Assembly (NCBI RefSeq): GCF_900155385.1
Contig: NZ_LT699745.1
Span: forward strand, 1,953,561 to 2,017,560
DNA length: 64,000 bases
Direction of reading: 5' to 3'
DNA from: Vreelandella massiliensis
GTDB lineage: Bacteria; Pseudomonadota; Gammaproteobacteria; Pseudomonadales; Halomonadaceae
Positions 16,738-25,471 of this stretch are shown one piece after another. Each line of letters opens with the position of its first letter. Positions within the stretch are counted from its first letter, which is position 1. The position numbers and the translations under genes are program-made. Below the pieces are notes generated by a model. That model was not told where the DNA came from and searched no databases. It worked only from the letters and a program-made list of their open reading frames with translations.

Positions 16738-18513
16738 ATGGCTGATCAACAGGGCTCACGTTTTAATATTAGTTTGCAGACCAAAATCGTCTTTTTGGTG
16801 CTCTTTCCCATGCTGGTGCTCGCGGTGGTGTTATCGGTGCTTGAGACGCGTAGCTCCGCCCAGCGCATTCAAGAAACCCTTGATGAGCAGCGCGAGGTGC
16901 TCGTTAAGGAGCGTGAAAACACGGTGCGCTATTTGCTTGAGTCGGCGCGCAATGCGATATCGCATTTGGTCGATAATCCCGCGCTCAGTGAAGACGAAGC
17001 GCAAGCCCGCGCCCAGGATATTCTGCAAAACTTCCGTTTTGGCGATGAAAACTACGTGTTTGCCTTTGAGTTTGACGGCACGGCGATCGCGCTTGCCGCC
17101 GCCCCCGACCGCGTTGGCACCAATATGTCGGGTATGACCGATAGCGAAGGCAATGCGTTCGTGGATGATTTGATCGATCGCGCGCGCGACCGTAATGACA
17201 GCTTTTACGACTATCAGTGGATCAACCCGGCGACGGGAGAAACAGAAGCCAAGCACTCGATGGCGGTTCCGATTCCCGAGTGGGACTGGATGATCGGCAC
17301 CGGCATCTACCTGAGCGATATCGCGAAAGGGCTGGCCGAAGTGGAAGCCTTGGCCTGGGCCGAGTTCCGCCAAGCGCTGGTGATTAAAGGGGTGGTAACG
17401 CTGCTGATCCTAATCGGGGTTGGCTTCGTGGCCACCTACTTAGTACACCGCGCGCTGCGCCCGGTGCGTCGTGCCGCAGAGGCGATGCACGGTGTGGCGA
17501 CGGGCGAAGCCGATTTGACCCAGCGCCTTGCCGTGGAGTCCAACGATGAAGTGGGCAACCTGGCGCGCCAATTCAATGCCTTTGTCGAGCGCATGCAGCT
17601 AACCCTGCAAGACGTTCACCGCACTTCGCGCTCCGTGCTTCAGGCATCGCAGGATATCGATCAGGGCACCAATGAGCTTGCGACGCGCACCGAGCAGTCG
17701 GCGGCCAACTTACAACAGACCTCTTCCTCGATGGAGGAGATTACGTCGACCGTGCAACACACTACCCAATCGGCAGAGCAAGCCTCGCAGCTTTCGCAAA
17801 GCGCGGTGGATGTGGCGCGTCGCGGTAGCGATGCCATGCAGCGGGTGGAAACCACCATGGATACGATTAATGATTCCGCCACGCAGATCGGCGATATCAT
17901 TACCATGATCGACTCCATCGCCTTCCAAACCAATATTCTCGCCCTCAACGCCTCCGTAGAGGCGGCACGTGCCGGCGAGCACGGGCGTGGCTTCGCCGTG
18001 GTAGCGGAAGAAGTGCGCAAGCTCGCCAGCCGCTCCAGCGACGCGGCAAGCGAAATCCGCGAACTGATTGATGGTTCGATGAAGAATACCCGCGAGGGTA
18101 CTGAGCTTGTGCGTGAGGCGGGCTCCACCATGAAGGAGATCATGGAGAGCGTGACTCGGGTGACCGATGTGATCGCCGAAATCAGCGCAGGCGCCCGCGA
18201 GCAGAGCGCGGGTATTGGCGAAATCAACACCGCCGTGGCCGAGATGGACTCGATGACGCAACAGAACTCGTCGATGGTGCAGGAGAGTTCCGCCGCCGCA
18301 CAAAGCCTGCGCGAAGGGGCGGAGCACCTATCACACCTGCTGGATGCGTTCGTGTTGGGAGACGCTTCGTATGCACCGGCCCTGGAGCGCCCGGCGAACG
18401 TCTTACCGTCGAGCAGCGCGCCACAACGCCACGCCTCTACGACGGCGTCCGCTTCACAGCGCCCGTCTCGTAAGGTGACAACCAATGAGCACGATGATTG
18501 GGAAGAGTTCTAA
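16738..18513 (+). CDS. Methyl-accepting chemotaxis protein with Cache sensor
   Basis: The protein has 591 residues. A first membrane helix (about 14-36) is followed by a periplasmic single-Cache domain (about 40-200) with [15 protein letters not shown] and [15 protein letters not shown] second helix (about 215-235), a HAMP domain and a long signalling coil come next. The hairpin tip (about 397-433) carries [19 protein letters not shown] and [12 protein letters not shown], where CheA and CheW bind. Cache domains of this type sense small organic acids. The C-terminus ends in DWEEF, close to the NWETF-type tether for CheR/CheB, so it may recruit its own adaptation enzymes. A terminator follows at 18590. 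Confidence 0.95.
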   Translation: MADQQGSRFNISLQTKIVFLVLFPMLVLAVVLSVLETRSSAQRIQETLDEQREVLVKERENTVRYLLESARNAISHLVDNPALSEDEAQARAQDILQNFRFGDENYVFAFEFDGTAIALAAAPDRVGTNMSGMTDSEGNAFVDDLIDRARDRNDSFYDYQWINPATGETEAKHSMAVPIPEWDWMIGTGIYLSDIAKGLAEVEALAWAEFRQALVIKGVVTLLILIGVGFVATYLVHRALRPVRRAAEAMHGVATGEADLTQRLAVESNDEVGNLARQFNAFVERMQLTLQDVHRTSRSVLQASQDIDQGTNELATRTEQSAANLQQTSSSMEEITSTVQHTTQSAEQASQLSQSAVDVARRGSDAMQRVETTMDTINDSATQIGDIITMIDSIAFQTNILALNASVEAARAGEHGRGFAVVAEEVRKLASRSSDAASEIRELIDGSMKNTREGTELVREAGSTMKEIMESVTRVTDVIAEISAGAREQSAGIGEINTAVAEMDSMTQQNSSMVQESSAAAQSLREGAEHLSHLLDAFVLGDASYAPALERPANVLPSSSAPQRHASTTASASQRPSRKVTTNEHDDWEEF

Positions 18514-18589
18514 TTGAGGGAAGGTTCTAAGGTAAAGTTCTAAGGGAGAGCGCTTAGCGAAAACCTGAAAACCCCCTAGTCACGACCGA

Positions 18590-18622
18590 CCGCCGCCTGG
18601 AGAGCCAGGCGGCGGTTTTTTT
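18590..18622 (+). terminator. Terminator after the chemoreceptor gene
   Basis: Arms CCGCCGCCTGG (18590-18600) and CCAGGCGGCGG (18605-18615) form a perfect 11-bp stem with a 4-base loop and seven T residues. Its T-run touches the stop codon of the convergent transpeptidase-like gene. Confidence 0.93.
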
Positions 18623-19340
18623 AGCGCTGGGCGAGCTGGGTATCGCTGTCGCAGTTTAAAAACGTCGATGTTGCCATCCACTCTGGGTCGGGATAGTAAG
18701 CGAACACGTACTGCTCCTCCTTGAGGCTATTGATCAGCGGGTAGGTGATGTCGGCGCGGACGGCGGGGCAACCCTGGCTACGGCCCAGACGGCCGGTTTG
18801 GCGAATAAAATCCTCGCTGACGTAGTCGGCGCCGTGGATCACAATGGCACGCTCAAACGCCAAATCGTTGACCTCAGGCTCAAGGCCATCCAAGCGCAGT
18901 GAATAGCCGTTGCGGCCGTAGTAGCTGTTCATGGTGCGAAAAAGCCCCAGGCTTGACTGATGGCTATCGGGGGTGTTGGAGAACGTTTCGGCCAGCGCGT
19001 CGCCAGAGCCTTGGCCGTGGGAGACCAGTTCCTCGAAAAGGAGTTCGTGCTGGTGAAGGTCAAACACCCACATCCGCGTTTCGCTGGAGGGGAGCGAAAA
19101 ATCGATGACCGCCAGGCGCTCGGCATTGGGGTCGGCGCAGGAGAGCGCCTGTGCCGCCATGCGTAACGCGTCAGGTGTCGCCTCGGGGGCTAACTGCTTG
19201 AGCTGGTGGTGGAGCGAAGAGGTTTCGAAGGTGGGGGTTGAGGCGACGCTGGCAAAGAAAGTGGCGCCTTGAAGTGGTAACGTTACTAAACTAAGAGGCA
19301 AGCTGATCAGTAATGCCGACGTTTTTAAACGAAGCACCAT
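18621..19340 (-). CDS. L,D-transpeptidase-like (YkuD_2) murein protein
   Basis: I start at the ATG at 19340 (239 residues), which has AGGATG upstream and a good signal peptide (VLRLKTSALLISLPLSLV). ATG at 19349 and a much longer frame from 19463 are possible but worse. The catalytic segment is GRLGRSQGCPAVRAD with C191, and H169 lies in AIVIHGADYV. The family is called murein L,D-transpeptidase catalytic domain protein and is expected in the periplasm. It diverges from the larger YcbB-type enzyme at 19433, so this small region makes two YkuD-fold enzymes. Confidence 0.85.
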   Translation of the reverse strand: MVLRLKTSALLISLPLSLVTLPLQGATFFASVASTPTFETSSLHHQLKQLAPEATPDALRMAAQALSCADPNAERLAVIDFSLPSSETRMWVFDLHQHELLFEELVSHGQGSGDALAETFSNTPDSHQSSLGLFRTMNSYYGRNGYSLRLDGLEPEVNDLAFERAIVIHGADYVSEDFIRQTGRLGRSQGCPAVRADITYPLINSLKEEQYVFAYYPDPEWMATSTFLNCDSDTQLAQR

Positions 19341-19432
19341 GGTTGTCATCCTGGTTAATCTGAAAGGGGTACAAGCCGTCAAAAGGTGTGGTGTAGCCAC
19401 CAAGGCCGTTATCGTAACGCAAGGAGAGGGCG

Positions 19433-21094
19433 ATGCACGAGGTTCATCGACAACAACGGTCAACGCTGGCGCGGCAAAGGTGGGGGCCGACGGTTTGTTT
19501 GGCGCTGACGCTGCTGGTATCAGCGCCGGTCAGCGCGCAGAAGACACTGCCGGCGAGTGCGCAAACGGCTCTGTTGGAGTTGTCAAACGCAGACATCTCG
19601 GCACAACAAAACGAGGGGTTGCCGCTGGCCGCTTTTTACCAACACGTGGGGCAACGGCTTGTCTGGCAGGACGCTGATCGGGTCGAAGCGCTGGTGGCCG
19701 CGCTTGAAGGGGTCGCCGACGATGGTCTCACGCCGTCGCATTACGGCGCCGGAAGGTTAAAAGCCAAGTTTCAGCGCAGCCAAAGCCAAGATGTCGCAGC
19801 ACAGGCAGCGTTTGATCTTAGCGCCACGCGCGCGCTTTTAAAGGCGCTGAATCACCTGCAAAACGGCAAGCTGAACCCGCGTGAGGTAGCGCCTCGATGG
19901 GACCGCCCGCCGAGGCTGGATGCGCTACCCGTGGCAAGCATTACCCAGGCCGTTCTTAATGGAGCGGTTGAGCAGGCCTTTGCTCAGGCGCGCCCGCAAC
20001 GCCCTTATTATCAACCGCTGCGTGAAGCGCTCTCTCGGTACCGGGCGCTTGCCCAGCAGGGCAGTGCGCCCCTCTTCCCTTCGCGCGAGGCAGCATTGCG
20101 CCCCGGTGATCGCGACGATGATGTGGTCGCGCTGCGCCAGCGCCTTACCTACTGGGGAGAGTCGGGACTTGTTTCGGGTCGCCCAGAGGCTTACCCGCAA
20201 ATACGAATCGAAGGGCAGGAGTCGCGCGAATTTGATCGTGAGCTTGAAGCAGCGCTAAAGCGCTTTCAGCGCCGCCATCTTCTGGAGGCCGATGGCGTCG
20301 TCGGAGAGAAAACGCGCAGAGCGCTGAATGCCTCGGTAACCACGCGGGTGGAGCAGCTACGCGTCAACTTAGAGCGGGGCCGCTGGATCGCGCCCTGGTT
20401 TTCCCATAAGCCCCATGTATGGGTCGATATTGCCGGCTACCGGATGGCGTATCTGCGCCCTAATGGAGAGCGCTGGTCCTCGCGGATCGTGGTGGGCTCG
20501 TCGCGTCGCGAAACACCGGTCATTAACTCACGGATCACCCACCTGACGGTGAACCCCTCCTGGACGCTGCCGCCGACGATTATGCGCGAGGATATTCTGC
20601 CCGAAGTGCGAAGAGATCCTGATTACCTAGCCGAGCGCGGCATCAATGCGATCAGTTATAGCGGTGAGGTGCTAAACCCCCATGAGATCGATTGGGCGTC
20701 ACCGGGTAACGTCATGCTGCGCCAACCAGCCGGTCAATCCAATCCGCTGGGTCGCGTGGTGGTGCGCTTTCCGAACAGCGAAATGATTTATCTGCACGAT
20801 ACCCCTGCACAAGGGCTCTTTAGGCGTGACCAACGGGCGCTGAGTTCGGGTTGCGTACGCGTGGAGGGGGTGCGTGAATTGGCTCGGATGCTGTTAAAGG
20901 ACACCGGAAGCGGCTATCGGCTAGAAACGTTGATCAATAAGCCGCGCAGCGATATTAACGTTAACCTGCCGCAGGCGATTCCGGTGGCGCTGCACTATGT
21001 CACCGCATGGCCCGATGAAGCCGGAGAGATGACCTTCCGAGAGGACGTTTACCGGCGTGATCAGCGCGTGCTTAATGCGCTGAACCGGCGCTAG
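19433..21094 (+). CDS. L,D-transpeptidase of the YcbB/LdtD type
   Basis: The protein has 553 residues. A signal peptide (about 15-35, GPTVCLALTLLVSAPVSAQ) is followed by an N-terminal scaffold domain. A peptidoglycan-binding domain comes next, with ALKRFQRRHLLEADGVVGEK. The YkuD domain (about 315-500) carries TLPPTIMREDILPEV, then YLHDTPAQGLF, then RALSSGCVRVEG with the nucleophile at about C474. LdtD-type enzymes make 3-3 cross-links in peptidoglycan and give resistance to beta-lactams when transpeptidases are blocked. The start is shared with the divergent YkuD_2 gene within 92 bp. Confidence 0.93.
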   Translation: MHEVHRQQRSTLARQRWGPTVCLALTLLVSAPVSAQKTLPASAQTALLELSNADISAQQNEGLPLAAFYQHVGQRLVWQDADRVEALVAALEGVADDGLTPSHYGAGRLKAKFQRSQSQDVAAQAAFDLSATRALLKALNHLQNGKLNPREVAPRWDRPPRLDALPVASITQAVLNGAVEQAFAQARPQRPYYQPLREALSRYRALAQQGSAPLFPSREAALRPGDRDDDVVALRQRLTYWGESGLVSGRPEAYPQIRIEGQESREFDRELEAALKRFQRRHLLEADGVVGEKTRRALNASVTTRVEQLRVNLERGRWIAPWFSHKPHVWVDIAGYRMAYLRPNGERWSSRIVVGSSRRETPVINSRITHLTVNPSWTLPPTIMREDILPEVRRDPDYLAERGINAISYSGEVLNPHEIDWASPGNVMLRQPAGQSNPLGRVVVRFPNSEMIYLHDTPAQGLFRRDQRALSSGCVRVEGVRELARMLLKDTGSGYRLETLINKPRSDINVNLPQAIPVALHYVTAWPDEAGEMTFREDVYRRDQRVLNALNRR

Positions 21095-21149
21095 CTTGTT
21101 AAATAAACGTTGTCTTTTCTGATGAGGTTAGCGTGAGTCCTGGCTAGGT

Positions 21150-22889
21150 TCAGTCGCGATTTTCTACGGCGTCATTGTCGTAAGAAGCAACGTTGATGGT
21201 ACCGGTCTCGCCACTCTCTAGCGCCGCTAGCATCGGCTCCGCCTGGCGTTGGAACGCAATCAGGGTATCGCCGCTTAGGCTCGTGTTTTCGGGAAGATCC
21301 ACCTTCATGGCGTTAACCGGCGAGTTATTCACATGCACTTCATAATGCAGGTGGGGGCCGGTGCTGCGCCCGGAGTTGCCCGAGAGTGCGATGCGTTCGC
21401 CCATTTCCACCCGCTGGCCGCGGCTGACAAGCGGCTTTGACAGGTGCAAATAGCGGGTGCGATAGCCGTTGTCGTGGCGAATCACCACATAGCGGCCCGC
21501 CGCATAGTGGCTAGCCACGCGCTCGACGCGGCCGCTGGCCGGAGACGTGATCGGTGTGCCAATCGGCATGGCGAAATCGGTACCGTTGTGGGGGCTAACG
21601 CGCCCAGTGACCGGGTGTTTGCGGCGAGGGTTGAAATTCGAGCTTAAGCGATAGCGGCCATCAAAGGGGTAGCGTGAGAAAGCCGGATCCAAACTCTTGC
21701 CTTCGGCGGTGTAGAACTTATTGTCGGTGGCATTGCGCACGACGGTTAGATCCATGCGCTCGCCTTCGTAGCGAACGGCTAACACCCGTGAGTCGAGGGT
21801 TTCGCCTTCGATCATGTCCGACTCGACAAGCACCTGAAACTTATCGTCCCGGCGGCTATCACGGCGAAAGTCGAGCTTTTTCTCCAGCAGGCGCGTGAGT
21901 TCCGTGACCTCGGCGCTGTTTAAGCCAGTGGCCTGAGCAGAGCGCGCAAAGCTGCCGCTAATGCTGCCTGCGTACAAGCGTTGAACCGGTTCGCCCTGAC
22001 GCTCAATGAGGGTGACGGCGTACTGCTCGTCCGCACGTTCAACCAACACGCCATCGCGGGTGTTTTTCATCATGCGCAGCGATAGCAGGCGATTATCTTC
22101 GTCGAGTTGGTAGTCGAAGCTGTGCCCGGCGCGCCAATGGGTCAGAAGGCGGGCGTTGGGTAGTTGGTCGAGCAGCGTTAATACCTCGCTGTAGCCCAAG
22201 CCGAGTTTGTTTTGCGCCAGGACCGCAAAGGTGTCGCCGGGTTCGACAATATGGGTTTGCCACTCGGGAACGTACGGCTCCTCGGCGTCAAGCTCCAAGT
22301 CGAAGTAGGAGATATCATCAAAGAGGTCGATGCCGTAGTCTTCATACGATGTGGCGTCGTAGGAGGAGGCATCGGCCATCGTGGCGCTGGTCTCGCTTTC
22401 GGCGTCCAGCATACCACTGCTTAATGTTCCCACCACCACGGCCATATGCAGGGCGCCGTCATCGATAATGCTATCGGCGGGCGCCGCGGCGTGGCGCGCT
22501 TCGGCAGGGGCGGGTTCGGCAGGGGCGGGTTCGGCAGAGAGATCAGGTGAGGTAGCGGCATTTGCCGATGCGCTATCGACCATGTCGAGGTCGATGACTT
22601 CCATCGCTTGCAGATGGCTGAGCGGAATGTGATTGCGTGTGGCATCGAGGGCGCGGGATGCTTTGCCAATCGCGTTGGCCATGGGCGTTCGCTCTTCCTG
22701 CAGGGAAGGGACGCCGGGGGTCGAGTCGCTAGGGAGCGGAACAAAAACGCTCTCAACCGGGGTGTGTTCTGTGTCCAGACTTTGATACGTCGTGATTAAT
22801 TTCTGTGTGCCCAGCACCGTGACCATCGTCGCCACAGGTAACAGTAATAATTTATGCGTGCGGGGCAGCGAATGGAGGATTCGCAACAT
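21150..22889 (-). CDS. M23 peptidoglycan endopeptidase with OapA/LysM-like region
   Basis: I start at the ATG at 22889 (579 residues); an in-frame TTG at 22907 is less likely. The N-terminus LPRTHKLLLLPVATMVTVLG is the membrane anchor seen in YebA/MepM and OapA proteins. A LysM-like segment follows (EPGDTFAVLAQNKLGLGYS, about residues 223-275). The M23 zinc domain has SPHNGTDFAMPIGTP (H and D ligands) and STGPHLHYEV. All ligands are present, so it should cut cross-links as MepM does. An acidic low-complexity stretch with PAPAEPAPAEA (about 125-140) separates anchor and LysM. Confidence 0.92.
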   Translation of the reverse strand: MLRILHSLPRTHKLLLLPVATMVTVLGTQKLITTYQSLDTEHTPVESVFVPLPSDSTPGVPSLQEERTPMANAIGKASRALDATRNHIPLSHLQAMEVIDLDMVDSASANAATSPDLSAEPAPAEPAPAEARHAAAPADSIIDDGALHMAVVVGTLSSGMLDAESETSATMADASSYDATSYEDYGIDLFDDISYFDLELDAEEPYVPEWQTHIVEPGDTFAVLAQNKLGLGYSEVLTLLDQLPNARLLTHWRAGHSFDYQLDEDNRLLSLRMMKNTRDGVLVERADEQYAVTLIERQGEPVQRLYAGSISGSFARSAQATGLNSAEVTELTRLLEKKLDFRRDSRRDDKFQVLVESDMIEGETLDSRVLAVRYEGERMDLTVVRNATDNKFYTAEGKSLDPAFSRYPFDGRYRLSSNFNPRRKHPVTGRVSPHNGTDFAMPIGTPITSPASGRVERVASHYAAGRYVVIRHDNGYRTRYLHLSKPLVSRGQRVEMGERIALSGNSGRSTGPHLHYEVHVNNSPVNAMKVDLPENTSLSGDTLIAFQRQAEPMLAALESGETGTINVASYDNDAVENRD

Positions 22890-23127
22890 GGGTGGATTGG
22901 CCGCCAAAGTTAGGTAATAAAAAAGTAACTAAAAAAGGACTAGTGGCGAAACCTTACCCCATGACGTAACAGGTGCATAGACTGTACGCGTATACACAAA
23001 AAGATCGCGCCGCCACGGGCGACGCGTTTTTCACCCTACTATTATTTTCAAACGCTGTTTGTTAACACAATCGGACGAAATACTGACCCAATGGCACAAA
23101 ACTTTCTTTTTGGCGGCCATTAACAAC

Positions 23128-23910
23128 TCAAGAAGTTGGGGGGGATTGGGTAAAGGTGCCATCGCGATAGTCGCGCAAGGCTTGATCTAGCTCAGCTCGC
23201 GTATTCATGACAAAAGGGCCGTAGTGAGCAATGGGTTCATGGTGCGGCTCACCCGCCAGCAGTAACGCCTGCGCCCCTTCCGATGTAGTTAACCTCAGGC
23301 TATCGCCGGCGCTGAAGCGGATGAGCTCGCCAGCACTCGCCGTTTCGCCGCCACAGTTAAGTGCGCCTTGAAAAACGTAAGCGCAGAGCGTCGTGGCGGC
23401 GATTTTTAGCTCAATTTCCCCTTTAGCGGCAAGCGTCAGGTGGCTGACCCCGCCGTTCCCCGCCAGCGCATCCAGTGGTCCGTTGATGCTCCCCGCGTGG
23501 GTTTGCCACTGGCCACCCAGCGCCACCAGTTGACCGTTATCCACTGCCAGTGTCGGCATTTGGGCGTGGCGCACGTCACGATAGGTCGGGGTGCTCATTT
23601 TCTCCGTGGCCGGCAAATTAAGCCATAGTTGAAATGCGAGCAAACCGTTCTCGTCGGTCAACGGCATTTCGGAGTGAATCATGCCGTGCCCGGTGTGCAT
23701 CCACTGCGCGTCGCCTGGATAGATCGTGCTGCGGTGGCTTAAGTGGTCTTCGTGGGTGAGCCCACCATGAATGATATAGGTGAGCGTTTGAATGCCCCGG
23801 TGTGGATGTGGCGGGACCCCGCCTATATGCGCATCGTCGGCGCTGGCGCGCAATTCATCCAGCATTAAGAAAGGGTCTAAGCCTCCGCCGAACTCATGGA
23901 TACGCTTCAT
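23128..23910 (-). CDS. Pirin family protein, 5' end replaced by a mobile element
   Basis: From the first usable ATG (23910) the frame gives 260 residues with the pirin cupin landmarks LDPFLMLDEL, GGVPPHPHRGIQTLTY (metal ligands HPHRG), GDAQWMHTGHGMIHSEMP and LLLAGEPHHEPIAHYGPF. The family N-terminus continues upstream in frame, as QQRTIERRIPAHPSQDGDGV, up to about 23979. There the sequence changes into the end of an IS200/IS605-type element. No start codon is available in that frame before a TAG, so about 22 family residues and the native promoter are lost. Some protein may be made from 23910. Pirins are quercetin 2,3-dioxygenase-like or redox regulators; the function here is probably impaired. 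Confidence 0.85.
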   Translation of the reverse strand: MKRIHEFGGGLDPFLMLDELRASADDAHIGGVPPHPHRGIQTLTYIIHGGLTHEDHLSHRSTIYPGDAQWMHTGHGMIHSEMPLTDENGLLAFQLWLNLPATEKMSTPTYRDVRHAQMPTLAVDNGQLVALGGQWQTHAGSINGPLDALAGNGGVSHLTLAAKGEIELKIAATTLCAYVFQGALNCGGETASAGELIRFSAGDSLRLTTSEGAQALLLAGEPHHEPIAHYGPFVMNTRAELDQALRDYRDGTFTQSPPTS

Positions 23911-23979
23911 TTTAACGCCGTCGCCGTCTTGGCTCGGGTGTGCGGGAATGCGACGCTCAATAGTGCGCTGTTGCGGGAC

Positions 23980-24303
23980 CTTGACATCCTCCCCTCCCTC
24001 AGCTTGCGCTGCCGTCTAACGACGGAAAGGAAGGGGATTCCCAGGTTGTCACCTTCCTGGTTTCTGCTTCCAAGACGACTGCCCGAGGGAATGGCTTGGT
24101 TATCGCCGTAAAAGTCCCAGTGGGGATTTTTACGGTGACGAACCAACGCCTATCCCCCAGGTCTCACATCGTCTCCACAGACGTATCTTCCCGAGTGCCC
24201 CTCGGTAGGTCGTGTCGACATGTGCAGTATAGCACTGTATATGCCGACAGCAAGGGCATCCTGCGGATGCCGCGCTATCCATCCGCTCACTAAAAGTAAG
24301 CGG
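23980..24303 (-). mobile_element. Miniature non-autonomous IS200/IS605 derivative (PATE/MITE-like)
   Basis: The 23980-24066 end, read on the minus strand, matches the right end of the tnpB element at 38679-38765 over about 88 bases, ending in the same GTCAAG. Two hairpins are conserved with changed pairs: CCGTC/GACGG here against CCGCC/GGCGG there, and CAGC/GCTG against AGCTTC/GAAGCT. Further hairpins are at 24106-24135 (13-bp arms), 24255-24271 and 24283-24303, the last with a C-A mismatch. CGCTATCCATCC between the last two also occurs at the left end of the first IS. No transposase frame is present. The insertion broke the pirin gene. Confidence 0.7.
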
Positions 24304-24480
24304 TTTTACGCGCTGGTTGATAAAAAGCCTCCAAGTGACACGCTTTGGGCTAGCCGCGTGCGCGCGGTTAACGATTAAATCGGTGGAAGGTAGGTATAAC
24401 CAACGGTTTCCTGGCATTCTAGTGAGGTTTTTTCGAAAATTAAGCGCATAGTTTCGCTCTAATGCGTCGAGGAAATCGAA

Positions 24481-25401
24481 ATGTCACGTGTCACCCTTGC
24501 CCAGTGGCAAATGTTAGCCGCCGTGGTGGATCACGGGGGGTTTGCCCGCGCGGCGGAAGCCGTGCATAAAAGCCCCTCTACGCTTAACCACGCCGTTCAT
24601 AAACTCGAAGAGCAGCTTGGCGTGCAGGTACTCGAGCCCGTTGGGCGCCAAGTGCGCTTGACCGAAGCGGGTGAGTTACTGCTGCGCCGCGCCCGCCAGC
24701 TGATCGAGAGCGCGGCGTCGCTGGAGGATGTCGCCTCGCGGCTGGCGTCAGGGCTTGAAGCGGAGGTAGTGGTGGCGATCGACCAGACCTTCCCTGAAGC
24801 GGCGCAGGCGAAGGCGCTTGAGCACTTCTCTACCACCTACCCGCAGGTACGCGTTCAGCTGCACGAAAGCGTGCTCAATGGCAGTATTGAGATGCTCTAC
24901 GATGGGCGTGCCGACCTGGTGGTGACAGGGCTGGAGGCGCAGGGGTTCTTAGGCGAGCCGCTGGTGACCGTGCGTTTTATCGCGGTCGCCCACCCCCAGC
25001 ACGCTTTGCACCAGCTCGGTCGCGCGCTCGACCTGCGCGATCTGGCGCAGTTTCGCCAGTTGGTGGTGCGGGACTCGGCGCTACGTCAATCGGCCAACGC
25101 CGGCTGGCTAAAAGCCGAACAGCGCTGGACCGTCAGCCATCTGAATACGTCGCTGGACATGGTCAAGCGTGGCCTGGGCTTTGCCTGGCTACCCGAAACG
25201 CGTATTGCCGATGAACTGGCTAGCGGCGAGCTGAAACCGTTGCCGCTAACGGCAGGCGGCGTGCGCGAGGTGCCCATTCAACTGATCTTTCGCGACCGTG
25301 ACCGTGCCGGTCCCGCTGCCCACGCCATGGCGGTGGCGTTGAAAAAGGCGGTGACCGCATGCGCGGCGGATAATTCGACGCCATCGAACGCTACGCGGTA
25401 A
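24481..25401 (+). CDS. LysR family transcriptional regulator
   Basis: The protein has 306 residues. The N-terminal helix-turn-helix is typical (AVVDHGGFARAAEAVHKS then STLNHAVHKLEEQLGVQVLE). The rest is a substrate-binding domain starting near EAEVVVAIDQTFPEAAQAK. A GAGGAAATC site precedes the ATG. LysR proteins usually control a neighbouring or divergent gene; the disrupted pirin gene lies divergent to it across the miniature element, and the glutathione transferase gene follows it. Either could be a target. Bases 24304-24480 hold its promoter region but no clear motif. Confidence 0.92.
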   Translation: MSRVTLAQWQMLAAVVDHGGFARAAEAVHKSPSTLNHAVHKLEEQLGVQVLEPVGRQVRLTEAGELLLRRARQLIESAASLEDVASRLASGLEAEVVVAIDQTFPEAAQAKALEHFSTTYPQVRVQLHESVLNGSIEMLYDGRADLVVTGLEAQGFLGEPLVTVRFIAVAHPQHALHQLGRALDLRDLAQFRQLVVRDSALRQSANAGWLKAEQRWTVSHLNTSLDMVKRGLGFAWLPETRIADELASGELKPLPLTAGGVREVPIQLIFRDRDRAGPAAHAMAVALKKAVTACAADNSTPSNATR

Positions 25402-25471
25402 AACATCCGCTTGAGCCTTGAGCGCCGGGGCGTATGCTGAAAGCACAAGCAATGCTTACAGGAGACGCCTT

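Noticed and set aside
17661..18485. 274-codon frame on the minus strand, rich in S and A
   Set aside because: It is the mirror of the repetitive coiled coil of the chemoreceptor gene.
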